Program-made: the position numbers and the translations under genes
Source: Pantoea nemavictus
GTDB lineage: Bacteria > Pseudomonadota > Gammaproteobacteria > Enterobacterales > Enterobacteriaceae
DNA length: 64,000 nt
Direction: 5' to 3'
Assembly: GCF_037479095.1 (NCBI RefSeq)
Contig: NZ_JBBGZW010000002.1
Location: forward strand, 372,001-436,000
In this document: positions 37,605 through 49,537 of the stretch, piece after piece
Position numbering within the stretch: the first letter of the stretch is position 1
How the letters are laid out: each line of letters begins with the position of its first letter
Notes under the pieces: generated by a model
What the model was told of the DNA's origin: nothing
The model's input: only the letters and a program-made list of their open reading frames with translations
Databases searched by the model: none

Positions 37605-37629
37605 GGGTGCGCATCAATGCGCATCCTAC
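37605..37629. repeat. REP-like palindrome between the convergent bgl genes
   Basis: GGGTGCGCATCAATGCGCATCC folds into a stem with one bulge. Its style is the same as GGATCGCCATTCATGGCGACC at 44082-44102, which suggests a family of short interspersed palindromes in this genome. Confidence 0.5.
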
Positions 37630-37648
37630 GAAAACCTCGCCACCTACG

Positions 37649-41077
<3,429 letters not shown>

Positions 41078-41136
41078 CTATCTTGCTTACAGCGTGGGGA
41101 AAGTGGCAAGCAATTTTCCGCAGCGGCGTAACAAAG

Positions 41137-41152
41137 CGTGAAGCACATCACT
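41137..41152 (-). promoter_or_regulatory. CRP-like site upstream of the bglF operon
   Basis: CGTGAAGCACATCACT on the plus strand reads AGTGATGTGCTTCACG on the minus strand, with both half-sites matching TGTGA-N6-TCACA at four of five positions. It lies about 75 bp upstream of the first base of the antiterminator. No convincing -35/-10 pair was identified between them. Confidence 0.5.
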
Positions 41153-41154
41153 GT

Positions 41155-41871
41155 TTACTGCGACGATGCGCTCCGTTTAAGCGCGGTTAACGCGAGCACG
41201 CTCAGCAGCGCACCAATCACGATTAACAGTAGATAGCTCATCACCTGCAGCAGCCAAATCCCCAAAACGCCGCCGCCAAGAAAGGCCAGTACGGTGTAGC
41301 AATGCAGTTTCAACCGCTCGATATACAGTGGCGCATCTTTGGGGGATTCTTTGCGGCGCAGCACATCAAACAGCATCGCTAACTCAATGCCGATGTCGGT
41401 GGCGGTCCCCGAAACATGCGTGGTACGGACGCGCGCGTTGGAGATGCGCGTCACTACCGCGTTCTGCAAGCCCATCAGAAAACTCAGACTAAGCACTAAC
41501 AGCACGCCAGAGCCGCTGAATCGAAACGCGCTTTCCATCACGCCCAGCGCCAGCAGCGCAATGCCTTCAATCAGGATATTGATCGCGTAGATGCCGCGGA
41601 TTTGGCGTCTTCTGCCAGAGTTAATAATCAACGTTGAGACCGATGAACCGGCGATAAACAGCAAGACGATGAGGAGAAAAAACAGGCCGACGTGCAGATT
41701 GGCTTTCGCCAAATGATCGGAAAGCGAGGAGACATTGCCAGTCATGTTTGCCGAAAAGAAACCGACGGTCTCGAACGCGGCGGTGTTGAGCGCGCCGGCT
41801 ACCGCAGCCAGCGTGCAGGCCAGGCGAATGTCGGTATTAAAGGTGCGGGTGTTCTCGGCGGTGATCAGCAT
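41155..41871 (-). CDS. DUF1275 (YoaK-type) membrane protein
   Basis: 238 residues, hydrophobic, with about six membrane helices (e.g. GLFFLLIVLLFIAGSSVS, VLLVLSLSFLMGLQNA, YLLLIVIGALLSVLALTAL). The family signature GFFSANMTGNVSSL and GLQNAVV-ISNARVRTTHVSGTATDIG are present. The function of DUF1275 proteins is not known. AGGA lies seven bases before the ATG. It ends a few bases from the CRP-like site of the bgl operon and may share a terminator-free boundary with it. Confidence 0.85.
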   Translation of the reverse strand: MLITAENTRTFNTDIRLACTLAAVAGALNTAAFETVGFFSANMTGNVSSLSDHLAKANLHVGLFFLLIVLLFIAGSSVSTLIINSGRRRQIRGIYAINILIEGIALLALGVMESAFRFSGSGVLLVLSLSFLMGLQNAVVTRISNARVRTTHVSGTATDIGIELAMLFDVLRRKESPKDAPLYIERLKLHCYTVLAFLGGGVLGIWLLQVMSYLLLIVIGALLSVLALTALKRSASSQ

Positions 41872-41935
41872 GGCAATTCCTGGCCCGGTGAAAGATGCGT
41901 ATCTTCCCCCCGCAGCCAGGAATTCTCAAGCGCGG

Positions 41936-43390
41936 TTAAGCGACGCCGTCTGCTGCTTCCTGATCCTGCTCGCTAAAACGATCGCGCATCTCATTTTCGA
42001 TCTGCTCAAGCGATTTGCCTTTGGTTTCCGGCAACATCGTAATAACGAAGATCAGCGATGCGACGTTAATGGCGGCAAAGATAAAGAAGGCAGCGTTACC
42101 GGTAGCGGCCAGCAACGGTGGGAAAGCAAAGGCCACCGCCGCGTTGCAAATCCACTGGAACGACACCGCCGCACCGGTTAGCACGCCGCGCAATTTCATC
42201 GGGAACAGCTCGGACATCAGCAGCCAGTAAACCGGTGAAATACACATCTGCATAAAGAACAGGAACACCAGAATGGCCGCCAGCGCGAACATACTTTGCG
42301 TCATGCTTTGTGGCATCAACAGCAGCACACAACCCAGCGCCAGCTGCATGGCAATGACTACCGTCAGCCCGGTCATCAGCATGGTACGACGTCCAAAACG
42401 CCCCACCGCTTTGATACCGACTATGGTTGCAATGACTGATACCACACCGTTTCCGATGGTCGCGGCAATCGAGGCGTTGGTGCCCATGCCGGTGGTTTTC
42501 AAAATCACCGGCGTGTAATACATAAAGGCATTCACGCCGGTGAACTGGATAACAATACCCAACCCCGCACCCACCAATAGCAGCCTCATCACCCACTTCT
42601 GCTGCAACAGTTCACGAGCGGACGGTCCCTGTCGCGAAGCTTTGGCATGCTGACGCATCTCCGCCATCTCTTTTCGCACTTCGCGCGGCGTTTCACGCAG
42701 CTTGTGCAGAATACGGCTTGCTTCTTTGATGCGCCCTTCTGCCACCATCCAGTGCGGCGAAGCCGGTACAAAGAAGGTACCGATAAACAGTAACGCACCC
42801 GGAATCATCGCCAGCGCTAACATGTAACGCCACATATGCGAATCATTGAGCAAATAGCTCATTAGCGCACTGACCACATACGCCAGCAGCTGGCCGGAAA
42901 CGATCATCAGCTCGTTGCGACTCACCAACGGTGCGCGACGTTTAGGCCCGGCGATTTCTGCAATAAATACCGGCACGGTTGACGATCCGCCACCCACCGC
43001 GATACCCAACAGGAAACGCATCGCCACCATCACATGCAGATTAGGCGCCAATGCGGTACCAATGGCGCCGGCGACGAAGATCAGCGCCAGGCTGCGCAGC
43101 GTAATGCGGCGACCAAAGCGGTCGGAGAAGTAACCGCTAAGAAAAGCGCCAAGTGCGGCGCCGAAGATCAGTGATGACGTCACTAAACCTTCGGTGAAGG
43201 GGGTGAGATCGAGGCCGCCCTGATCGGGCGGTAAGGTCATATACGGTAATGCGCCGGAAATAATCCCGGTGTCATAACCAAACGCCAGCGCTCCCATGGT
43301 GGCCACCAGCACCACAAAAAACAGGCGCTGTTTCACGGTAAGGTTGCTTAGTGCTGAGTCGTCTTCATTGTTTTGCTGCGATGTTTCCAT
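41936..43390 (-). CDS. Sugar porter family MFS transporter
   Basis: 484 residues from the ATG at 43390, chosen because AGGG and AGGA precede it while the upstream Mets at 43405 and 43450 lack a ribosome site. Twelve membrane helices are expected. Sugar porter signatures are present: GYDTGIISGALPYM in helix 1, GYFSDRFGRR between helices 2 and 3, QFTGVNAFMYYTPVIL in helix 7, KAVGRFGRR between helices 8 and 9, and ISPVYWLLMSELFPMKLRG in helix 10, with the closing LPETKGKSLE. These features are those of proton-coupled sugar or inositol symporters such as GalP and IolT. The substrate is not evident. Confidence 0.9.
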   Translation of the reverse strand: METSQQNNEDDSALSNLTVKQRLFFVVLVATMGALAFGYDTGIISGALPYMTLPPDQGGLDLTPFTEGLVTSSLIFGAALGAFLSGYFSDRFGRRITLRSLALIFVAGAIGTALAPNLHVMVAMRFLLGIAVGGGSSTVPVFIAEIAGPKRRAPLVSRNELMIVSGQLLAYVVSALMSYLLNDSHMWRYMLALAMIPGALLFIGTFFVPASPHWMVAEGRIKEASRILHKLRETPREVRKEMAEMRQHAKASRQGPSARELLQQKWVMRLLLVGAGLGIVIQFTGVNAFMYYTPVILKTTGMGTNASIAATIGNGVVSVIATIVGIKAVGRFGRRTMLMTGLTVVIAMQLALGCVLLLMPQSMTQSMFALAAILVFLFFMQMCISPVYWLLMSELFPMKLRGVLTGAAVSFQWICNAAVAFAFPPLLAATGNAAFFIFAAINVASLIFVITMLPETKGKSLEQIENEMRDRFSEQDQEAADGVA

Positions 43391-43690
43391 TCCTGTTCCC
43401 TGCATATTGAACGCGCCGCGCGGGCGCAAAGGCGTAATCCCAAAAGGCAAAAGTATAGACAGGATTTTTAAAATGTGACGAAGGTCACTGTTAATCGGTT
43501 AGAAAACGCACTGTGAAGGGTGTGATCGACGTCATTGCTTATTGGAACAACGCGATAGCCAATAAAACTTCTTTTGATCTGTTTCAAATGATCATGCTTT
43601 TCGCCCTGGCTTTACCAAAACCACCGACTAGAATTTCAGCGTGACTAGCTAGTCCTTAAATCTAATGGAACATTGATAAGAGGTCTTCCT

Positions 43691-43876
43691 ATGAACAAAC
43701 AGAGCTACAGAGGCGGCGCAGGGAATTTTGCTAACAATCCGGAACGTGCAAAAGAAGCTGGCAGTGCGGGAGGCAAAGCCAGCGGTGGCAACTTCAGAAA
43801 CGACCCTGAAAGAGCCGTTGAAGCGGGCCGGAAAGGAGGCAAAATAAGCCGTCGTCCTCCAACGAAGTCTGAGTAA
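43691..43876 (+). CDS. KGG-repeat stress protein (YciG-like)
   Basis: 61 residues from the ATG at 43691, preceded by AGAGG. It is made of repeated short hydrophilic units: GGAGNFANNPERAKEAG, SAGGKASGGNFRNDPERAVEAG and RKGGKISRRP, i.e. the KGG motif of YciG. Such proteins are induced on entry to stationary phase or under stress in enterobacteria. A second copy lies at 48223-48426. The promoter has a perfect palindrome GACTAGCTAGTC (43643-43654). Confidence 0.87.
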   Translation: MNKQSYRGGAGNFANNPERAKEAGSAGGKASGGNFRNDPERAVEAGRKGGKISRRPPTKSE

Positions 43877-43984
43877 GGCGCCTTAGGATGTTGTTCGCCA
43901 TGGATTGGCATCCCCTATTAACCGTCAAAGGGTTTTCCGCTAACCAACCCACTGCGTTTTTCAATCGCCGCACATGTCGTAGCG

Positions 43985-44000
43985 GCGCAAATCATTGCGC
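43985..44000. repeat. Short palindrome, REP-like
   Basis: GCGCAA / TTGCGC with a four-base loop, flanked by CGTAGCG and AAGCGGG, which together look like one of the short interspersed repeats of Pantoea-type genomes. The identification rests on style only. Confidence 0.4.
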
Positions 44001-44081
44001 AAGCGGGTTTAGATGTTGCCTCAACACCCGCGCTGCAGCATCAAATCATTTTTTTGATTCATCACCACTGTAACGCCTGTA

Positions 44082-44102
44082 GGATCGCCATTCATGGCGA
44101 CC
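44082..44102. repeat. Short palindrome, REP-like
   Basis: GGATCGCCATTCATGGCGACC folds into a nine-base stem with a bulge, preceded by GTA. It is close in layout to the palindrome at 37605-37629. Confidence 0.5.
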
Positions 44103-44145
44103 AGGTGCAAAAATACGTCTTTACATATCACGCGCCAAACAGGTA

Positions 44146-44181
44146 GCCTATATACATAACGCATATGTTTTATATATAGGC
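44146..44181 (+). promoter_or_regulatory. Inverted repeat at the ParD-like/aminopeptidase promoter
   Basis: GCCTATATA (44146-44154) and TATATAGGC (44173-44181) are perfect 9-bp arms separated by 18 bp containing CATATG. The repeat ends six bases before the ParD-like start codon, and its right arm could overlap a -10 element. Antitoxins commonly bind such palindromes to repress their own operon, so autoregulation is a reasonable guess. Confidence 0.5.
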
Positions 44182-44187
44182 CACATC

Positions 44188-44433
44188 ATGGGTATCGTAA
44201 AAATCTCCGACTTAATGCATGAGAACTTGCGCATTGCCAGCACGGCCATGAGCCGTTCCATCAACGCACAGGCAGAACACTGGATGAAGATCGGCATGCT
44301 GGCCGAGATTTATCCCACCCTCAATCATCAGGAATTGACGCGCTTACTGATGCGCGTCGAACGCGACAGCGGCGCTGATTTAGCGCAACTGCTCGACCAT
44401 CCTTTATTCACATCGCAGGGAATCGCGTCATGA
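44188..44433 (+). CDS. ParD-like antitoxin family protein
   Basis: 81 residues of the ParD-like family, related to ribbon-helix-helix antitoxins (GIVKISDLMHENLRIAS, MSRSINAQAEHWMKIGMLAE). In normal ParDE systems the next gene is a ParE toxin. Here the next frame, overlapping by four bases (ATGA), is a methionine aminopeptidase. The overlap implies translational coupling. The 5' inverted repeat suggests autoregulation. A DNA-binding role is likely; whether it restrains the enzyme is unknown. Confidence 0.82.
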   Translation: MGIVKISDLMHENLRIASTAMSRSINAQAEHWMKIGMLAEIYPTLNHQELTRLLMRVERDSGADLAQLLDHPLFTSQGIAS

Positions 44434-45212
44434 GCATCAAACTGCACACCGCTGAAGAGATCGAACTGGCGCGCGCCGCCGGGCACGCCGCCGCCAAAGT
44501 GCTGGAGATCATCACGCCGTACGTCAAACCTGGCGTCACCACTGATGAACTGGACGCGATTTGCCACGACTATATCGTCAACGAGCTCAACGTGGTGCCC
44601 GCCAATATCGGCTATCAGGGCTATACGCGCACCACCTGTACCTCGGTCAATCACGTGGTGTGTCACGGCATTCCAGGTGAGAAAAAGCTCAAGGATGGCG
44701 ACATCGTGAATATCGACGTCGCCATCATTAAAGATGGCTGGTACGGCGATACCAGCCGCATGTATTACGTTGGCCAACCGTCGGTACGGGCGAAAAGACT
44801 GGTGGAGATCACCTACGAATCGATGGTGGCGGGCATTAACGTGGTGAAGCCGGGCGCGACGCTGGGCGATATTGGCGCAGCCATTCAGCAGGTCGCAGAA
44901 AAAGCTGGCTTCTCGGTGGTGCGGGAATATTGTGGTCACGGCGTCGGCGAGGTGTATCACGGCGATCCGCAAATCCTGCATTACGGCACGCCGGGTGCGG
45001 GATTAGCGCTGCAGGCCGGGATGATCTTCACTATCGAGCCGATGATCAACGCCGGCAAAGCGGGCACCAGCGTGTTGTCAGATGGCTGGACGGTGGTGAC
45101 CAAAGACCGCTCGCTGTCAGCGCAGTGGGAACACACCATCGCCGTGACGGAAACCGGTTTTGATTTGCTGACGCCGTGGCCAGAAGGCACTGGCGACTAT
45201 GCGCCGATTTAG
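44430..45212 (+). CDS. map: Type I methionine aminopeptidase
   Basis: 260 residues, the usual size of type I enzymes. All five metal ligands are present at Asp96, Asp107, His170, Glu203 and Glu234, and His79 and His177 (CHGIPGEK, VYHGDP) are kept, so it should be active in removing N-terminal Met from new proteins. It is probably not the main rpsB-linked map gene, since its neighbours here are different; this gene is coupled to a ParD-like antitoxin gene by a four-base overlap and is a likely second copy of the enzyme. The C-terminal end (TPWPEGTGDYAPI) is longer than usual by only a few residues. Confidence 0.93.
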   Translation: MSIKLHTAEEIELARAAGHAAAKVLEIITPYVKPGVTTDELDAICHDYIVNELNVVPANIGYQGYTRTTCTSVNHVVCHGIPGEKKLKDGDIVNIDVAIIKDGWYGDTSRMYYVGQPSVRAKRLVEITYESMVAGINVVKPGATLGDIGAAIQQVAEKAGFSVVREYCGHGVGEVYHGDPQILHYGTPGAGLALQAGMIFTIEPMINAGKAGTSVLSDGWTVVTKDRSLSAQWEHTIAVTETGFDLLTPWPEGTGDYAPI

Positions 45213-45251
45213 CGCAAGCTTATAACCGCTCTCGCTAGTTTCTCTTAGAGG

Positions 45252-45291
45252 AAAAAATAGGGGAATACAGAATCCGCAGGGGATTCTGTAT
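45252..45291 (-). terminator. Terminator between the aminopeptidase and chemoreceptor genes
   Basis: Perfect 11-bp stem ATACAGAATCC / GGATTCTGTAT (45265-45291) with a five-base loop, eight bases past the chemoreceptor stop on the minus strand. The T-run (six T, plus-strand A at 45252-45257) is separated from the stem by seven bases, so it is somewhat irregular. Confidence 0.6.
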
Positions 45292-45298
45292 CCGCAAC

Positions 45299-46864
45299 TT
45301 ATGCCGTTCTGCGCAGCGTAAACACGCTAACGCTGTTCACCATATTGTTTGCCTGCTCGTTCAGCATCGCCGAGGCCGCCAGCGACTGTTCTACCAGCGA
45401 TGCATTTTGCTGCGTGGTGATATCAATCTGGCTGATGGCGGTATTGATCTGGCTGATGCCATCCGCCTGCTCGCTGCTGGCCTGGTTTATCTGCACCAGT
45501 AATTCTTTCATGCTGGCAACGTTGGACATCATGTCGGACATCAAGGTATTGGCGTCGGTGACCATATCGCGACCATCCGCAATACGCGTCGAAGACTCTT
45601 CAATCAAGTGACGAATCTCATGCGAAGAGGTAGCGGTTTTCTGAGCCAGAGCTCGCACCTCCTGCGCCACCACGGCAAAACCACGGCCATGTTCGCCGGC
45701 GCGTGCGGCCTCGACAGCGGCATTGAGCGCCAGAATATTGGTCTGGAAAGCGATAGAATCGATCAGGTTAATAATGTCCGCCATGCGGCTAGCGGAATCA
45801 TGAATCTCGGCCATTTTGGTCGCGACATTGTCCATCATGCTGGCATTCTGCCCCACGGCGCTTTCCGCTTTGGTTGAAAGATCCGCCGCTACATGGGTAT
45901 TGTTGCGGGTGTTACTGATAGTGGCGCTGAACTCCTCAACCGAAGCCGCGGTTTGTTCCACCGAACTGGCCTGCTCTTCCGTACGGGCAGCGAGATCGTG
46001 GGTGCCCGACATTATTTCGCTGGCCCCACCGGATATCTGTTCTGCGCTAATACGAATATGGCTAACAATCCCCGACATTTTCTCCTGCATTTGCTGAATG
46101 GCATTAATTAGCTGCCCCATTTCATCTTTACGCTGCTCATGAAAATCAGAGCTGAGATCGCCATCAGCCACCCGACCAAGAAACGCAATGACTTTTCTTA
46201 GTGGCACAGTAATCGAACGGATAATAATCCAGCCAATAAACGCCGACAGCAAAATAGCCACAATAAAAATAATGATCATGGAGATTTTAGTGTTGCTGTA
46301 GGACGCCATAAAGCTATCGTAAGAACCATTCATCTGCTGCTCTTGCAGCGTAATAAAACCCTCCACTTCCGCAATATAACTCTTTTGCGCTGAAGTCAGC
46401 GCGGTAAAATAGAAATCTACCGCTTTACTCACATCACTATTTATCAATTCGAAGAAGGCCATTCTCTCTTTAAGAAAATCTGCCCGCTTGGCCTGAACTC
46501 GGGCAAGAAACGTTTTTGACTCCTCATCCGTCGCCAGTAGCGCCAATTGCTTGTAAGTCTCCGTGATTTTATTCGAGGCATCCTGGAGATTGGTTTGAAT
46601 CGCGGCCCGACGCTGCGCATCGATAGGGCTCAGCAGCAGCGCCTGCTGCTGTATCGTCACGTTTATTTCATCAATCAGTTGGTTGCCGAGCGCGATGGTT
46701 GGGTAGTCATCTTTCATCATGCCATTAACGCCGGTTTCCGCTAACAACAGCGAATTTAAGCCAAGCGTCGCCACTAATAGCAGCATGGAGATATTGAGCA
46801 CAGAAGATATTGTTAATTTAGTCCGCAACTTTACATTACGCGAAAATCTTTGAACTACGTCCAT
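45299..46864 (-). CDS. Methyl-accepting chemotaxis protein
   Basis: 521 residues. A first membrane helix at about 20-42 ([18 protein letters not shown]), a four-helix periplasmic sensor domain (4HB type, about 43-190), a second membrane helix at about 195-215 ([19 protein letters not shown]), a HAMP domain (about 216-270) and a signalling domain with the hairpin tip [37 protein letters not shown]. There is no CheR/CheB-tethering NWETF-type pentapeptide at the C-terminus (ends TLRRTA). Ligand unknown. It stands alone and is convergent with the aminopeptidase gene. Confidence 0.95.
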   Translation of the reverse strand: MDVVQRFSRNVKLRTKLTISSVLNISMLLLVATLGLNSLLLAETGVNGMMKDDYPTIALGNQLIDEINVTIQQQALLLSPIDAQRRAAIQTNLQDASNKITETYKQLALLATDEESKTFLARVQAKRADFLKERMAFFELINSDVSKAVDFYFTALTSAQKSYIAEVEGFITLQEQQMNGSYDSFMASYSNTKISMIIIFIVAILLSAFIGWIIIRSITVPLRKVIAFLGRVADGDLSSDFHEQRKDEMGQLINAIQQMQEKMSGIVSHIRISAEQISGGASEIMSGTHDLAARTEEQASSVEQTAASVEEFSATISNTRNNTHVAADLSTKAESAVGQNASMMDNVATKMAEIHDSASRMADIINLIDSIAFQTNILALNAAVEAARAGEHGRGFAVVAQEVRALAQKTATSSHEIRHLIEESSTRIADGRDMVTDANTLMSDMMSNVASMKELLVQINQASSEQADGISQINTAISQIDITTQQNASLVEQSLAASAMLNEQANNMVNSVSVFTLRRTA

Positions 46865-47266
46865 TTAGAAACCTCAATGATTTTGATTGAAAAGTAGTGA
46901 AGAGAACAATGTAATTTTATCAATAGACGATGTTCCGCAACTTAAATTGCGGCATCTCTGCTGTTATCGTCAGCCAGTTGTTTAACATTAGAGGCAGGAA
47001 AGTAATTAATTTGAAATCGATTTCATTGATCAGTATTACTTCTTTATCAAAAATTAATACTCGAACCAACACCGATTTCTTTGCTTAATTTATAGAAAAG
47101 CACGCAATTGATCGCCATTTCTTTTAAATAATGATCTTTTTAATCGCATATACGTTAATTTGACTCAACATTAATAGATTGCATTTCTAAATATATTGAT
47201 TAGGCATTTTCTGCCAGCAAACGAACGCGGTCAGCAACGTCAAACGGCTGACCGATTTTTCAGCGA
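46865..47266. other. Intergenic region upstream of the chemoreceptor
   Basis: AT-rich, no gene supported. It contains the chemoreceptor promoter region and, at 47228-47260, a plus-strand stem CGGTCAG/CTGACCG followed by five T, although no plus-strand gene precedes it. A small RNA of about 100-300 nt ending at this terminator is possible but there is no further support. Confidence 0.35.
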
Positions 47267-47773
47267 TTAAACCAGGCCGGGCATATCCACTTCCGTGCGC
47301 CGTAAAATCGCCTCATTTGCCACCTCCGGCAGCTGTAAAAGCAACCAGTCGGCCATCTGTGTTTCATGTTGCAAAATACGCTGGAAGGTTTTCACGCCCT
47401 CAGCGTCTTCCGCCTGCTGCGCGGCGGCCAGCAGTGCGGTGTAAGTCGCCACTTTATAGTTGCAGAACACATAGCTGCTCACCGCGATGCGCACGCCCTC
47501 TTCATCGCGCAGCATATCGCTGGCCGCTTGTCCCACTGCCGACATACGGCCAAGCGCCTCTTTCAATGCCGACCAGCTGCTGTCGTATCGCTTCAGTGCC
47601 TCTTTCACCTGCTTCTGCTGTTCACAGGTTTGTTGCATGTACTGTTTGATACGCGCCTGCAGTAGCGGGAATGCGTCCAGACGCAGCGCTGCGGCCTGCA
47701 GCAAAGACTCGGCATGTTTTTCCATGGCATGCGCATCGCGCAACCAATCCAGGTAAACAATTTCTTTGGTCAT
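47267..47773 (-). CDS. Ferritin-like DUF892 family protein (YciE/YciF type)
   Basis: 168 residues, mostly long helices with Glu/His metal-ligand-like positions (e.g. LRDAHAMEKHAESLL, YKVATYTALLAAAQQAED, ILQHETQMADWLL). The DUF892 family includes YciE and YciF, which with the KGG protein YciG make a stress operon in E. coli. Here the KGG genes are nearby but not in the same operon. The ATG at 47773 has GGAG seven bases upstream; a TTG just before is rejected. Confidence 0.85.
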   Translation of the reverse strand: MTKEIVYLDWLRDAHAMEKHAESLLQAAALRLDAFPLLQARIKQYMQQTCEQQKQVKEALKRYDSSWSALKEALGRMSAVGQAASDMLRDEEGVRIAVSSYVFCNYKVATYTALLAAAQQAEDAEGVKTFQRILQHETQMADWLLLQLPEVANEAILRRTEVDMPGLV

Positions 47774-48222
47774 CAATTCGCTCCGAAAGTGGAAAGCAGG
47801 GTTACAGAACGGTTTGCTGGTGGAACACCGTCGATAGCGACCCGTGGGGATTACATCGGCTCATTACGTTAATAAACTGGAAATAAGCGAAGCGTTAATT
47901 AAAACCAAACGAGCAGATTAATTAAACGTAGCAAGCAAGTGCCGCTACGCAAGTAATGAATCGAAGAAATGCGAGAGCGGTTAAATGTAACAACCCCACC
48001 GCTTCGCTTATTATTCTTGCAATGAAAGCTTCCCTCTTTACGTTAAAAAAATAATAATCAGCATTCATGGAATTTGCATGACGACAGGAATGAAAAACTG
48101 ACCGATAGTCAGACAATCAAGATTCTTAAATTAAGCCTTAAGATTAATCCTGGCTTGAATCTGGTAAAAATGGCACTACATTTATTTTGCATCATGTTGG
48201 TATTGAACAGAGAGGAGAACCA
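47774..48222. other. Intergenic region between the DUF892 and KGG genes
   Basis: No gene is supported in these 449 bp. It must hold the divergent promoters of both genes, but no clear -35/-10 pair was found. The sequence CCGCTTCGCTTATT (about 47999-48012) recurs at about 48594-48607. Confidence 0.4.
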
Positions 48223-48426
48223 ATGACGGACGCTAAGAAGCTACCCGATGAGGAAGAAAAAAAGCCGCAACGTCGTGGTGGCGCGGGCAACTTCGCAGAG
48301 AATAAGGAACGCGCAGCCGAGGCTGGGCGCAAGGGCGGTCAGGCTAGTGGCGGCAATTTCAAAAACGATCCAGACCGCGCCATTGAAGCGGGAAGGAAAG
48401 GAGGAAAAATTAGCCGACGCAAATAA
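48223..48426 (+). CDS. KGG-repeat stress protein (YciG-like), second copy
   Basis: 67 residues from the ATG at 48223, where AGAGGAGA lies just upstream. The N-terminus is charged (MTDAKKLPDEEEKKPQRR); then GGAGNFAENKERAAEAGRKG, GQASGGNFKNDPDRAIEAG and RKGGKISRRK follow the pattern of the copy at 43691-43876. It sits downstream of the DUF892 gene, divergently. Confidence 0.88.
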   Translation: MTDAKKLPDEEEKKPQRRGGAGNFAENKERAAEAGRKGGQASGGNFKNDPDRAIEAGRKGGKISRRK

Positions 48427-48748
48427 CATTAGCCTAACAACAATACATTTTTAACCGCGTTTTACTTCTGCACAACACTCTCCTGACTCTGTATTTACGC
48501 TTCGCTTAAATACAGCTTTCTTCATGTCAGGAGAGTTATTTCACGCAAGAAACCATTAGGTTGATTAATTATTGATCAATCTAATCTTATTTGCCGCTTC
48601 GCTTATTCATGATCAAATAACATTTGCAGCCTAATAATCAGGTATGGGCTGACAGCTATATTATTTAGTGCGAATTATGAACTTTCTGTTCACGCCCAGC
48701 ATATTCTTAATTACCTTTTGGATTAATCACTCAGGTTAGCAAAAAGAT
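48427..48748. other. Intergenic region with a nested stem-loop
   Basis: No gene is supported. Just after the KGG gene, 48477-48487 (ACTCTCCTGAC) pairs with 48526-48536 (GTCAGGAGAGT), and inside them CTGTATTTA/TAAATACAG forms a second 9-bp stem (48489-48515). The two nested helices without a T-run look like a structured 3' region rather than a terminator. Confidence 0.5.
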
Positions 48749-48770
48749 AAAAAAGGGAGCCGAAGCTCCC
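48749..48770 (-). terminator. Strong minus-strand terminator with TTCG tetraloop
   Basis: GGGAGC-TTCG-GCTCCC on the minus strand followed by six T (plus-strand A at 48749-48754). It lies 18 bp past the stop of the small ORF at 48789-48974, showing that a minus-strand transcript ends here. Confidence 0.9.
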
Positions 48771-48788
48771 CATTAACTTAATGCGCCG

Positions 48789-48974
48789 CTATTTGTGGTG
48801 GCAGTTTTTACGGCGCACGCGCTTTTGCAACTTCAGCCGCAATGGGAAACCAGCGGATACTACCTGGTTAAGACCCATAGCATTAGCTTTAAGATCATCA
48901 TCGGTTAGGTTTTGCGCCCAGCTGAAACGTGTGACTGCGGGAAATGTGGAGCAATAATAAACATTACTGTTCAT
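48789..48974 (-). CDS. Small hypothetical protein
   Basis: A 61-residue frame with no recognised family. It has a mixed N-terminal half (NVYYCSTFPAVTRFSWAQN) and a basic C-terminal half (LRLKLQKRVRRKNCHHK). The evidence for it is the strong terminator right after its stop. The ribosome site is weak (CTGGAAT next to the ATG). The transcript could alternatively be a small RNA. Confidence 0.4.
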   Translation of the reverse strand: MNSNVYYCSTFPAVTRFSWAQNLTDDDLKANAMGLNQVVSAGFPLRLKLQKRVRRKNCHHK

Positions 48975-49104
48975 ATTCCAGGCGCATTGTCCTGGTACCG
49001 CTTCTCTAGATCGGAAATTTCACATTTAGTCTCATCAATTATTATTTTGTCGATTCTGATTCTACTCTTAGCGCTCATTTACCTGTAGAAAACGGATATT
49101 TTTT

Positions 49105-49527
49105 ATGAAAACTCACCTCTTCACGCTTAGCGCACTGCTGTTAACCACCAGCCTTTCAGCCGTTACTGCTCAGGCTGCGACCACAAAAAATCCGCTTAGC
49201 GTGCACGTATTAAATTTGCAAACCGGCTCACCCACTTCCGGTATTGAAGTGGAACTCGATCAAAAGCAAAATAATAACTGGGTGAAATTAGCAACCGGCA
49301 AAACGGACAGCAACGGCCGTATAAGTGCGCTGTTCCCTGAAGATAAAACGGCTAGCGCTGGCAGTTATCGCGTGGTGTTTAAAACCGGTGACTATTACAA
49401 AATGAGCAATCAGAAAACATTTTTCCCGGAAATTCCGGTTGAGTTCAATATGGAAAGCAACGGCGAACACTACCATATTCCTCTGCTGCTGAGTCCGTTT
49501 GGCTATTCAACCTATCGCGGTAACTAA
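49105..49527 (+). CDS. hiuH: Periplasmic 5-hydroxyisourate hydrolase (transthyretin-like)
   Basis: 140 residues: a signal peptide (about 1-24, ending TAQA-AT), then a transthyretin-like domain with the catalytic His in LSVHVLN, an Arg in DSNGRI, and His in [17 protein letters not shown]. The hydrolase converts 5-hydroxyisourate, a product of uric acid oxidation, to OHCU. Most family members end in YRGS; this one ends YRGN, the same size change in the last position of the C-terminal tetrapeptide that lines the active site. The family has cytoplasmic and exported members, and this one is clearly exported. It is followed by its own terminator. Confidence 0.9.
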   Translation: MKTHLFTLSALLLTTSLSAVTAQAATTKNPLSVHVLNLQTGSPTSGIEVELDQKQNNNWVKLATGKTDSNGRISALFPEDKTASAGSYRVVFKTGDYYKMSNQKTFFPEIPVEFNMESNGEHYHIPLLLSPFGYSTYRGN

Positions 49528-49537
49528 ATTCATCGCT

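Larger units (their letters stand above)
43877..44187. other. Intergenic region with palindromic repeats
   Basis: No gene is supported in these 311 bp. Besides the two REP-like elements and the operator-like inverted repeat listed separately, there is a 12-bp palindrome TAAGGCGCCTTA at 43875-43886 across the stop of the KGG gene. It has no T-run and is at best a weak terminator. Confidence 0.45.

Noticed and set aside
44188..45212. A ParE-type toxin gene after the ParD-like gene
   Set aside because: The only frame that follows is methionine aminopeptidase. No ParE motif is seen in any frame of the region.
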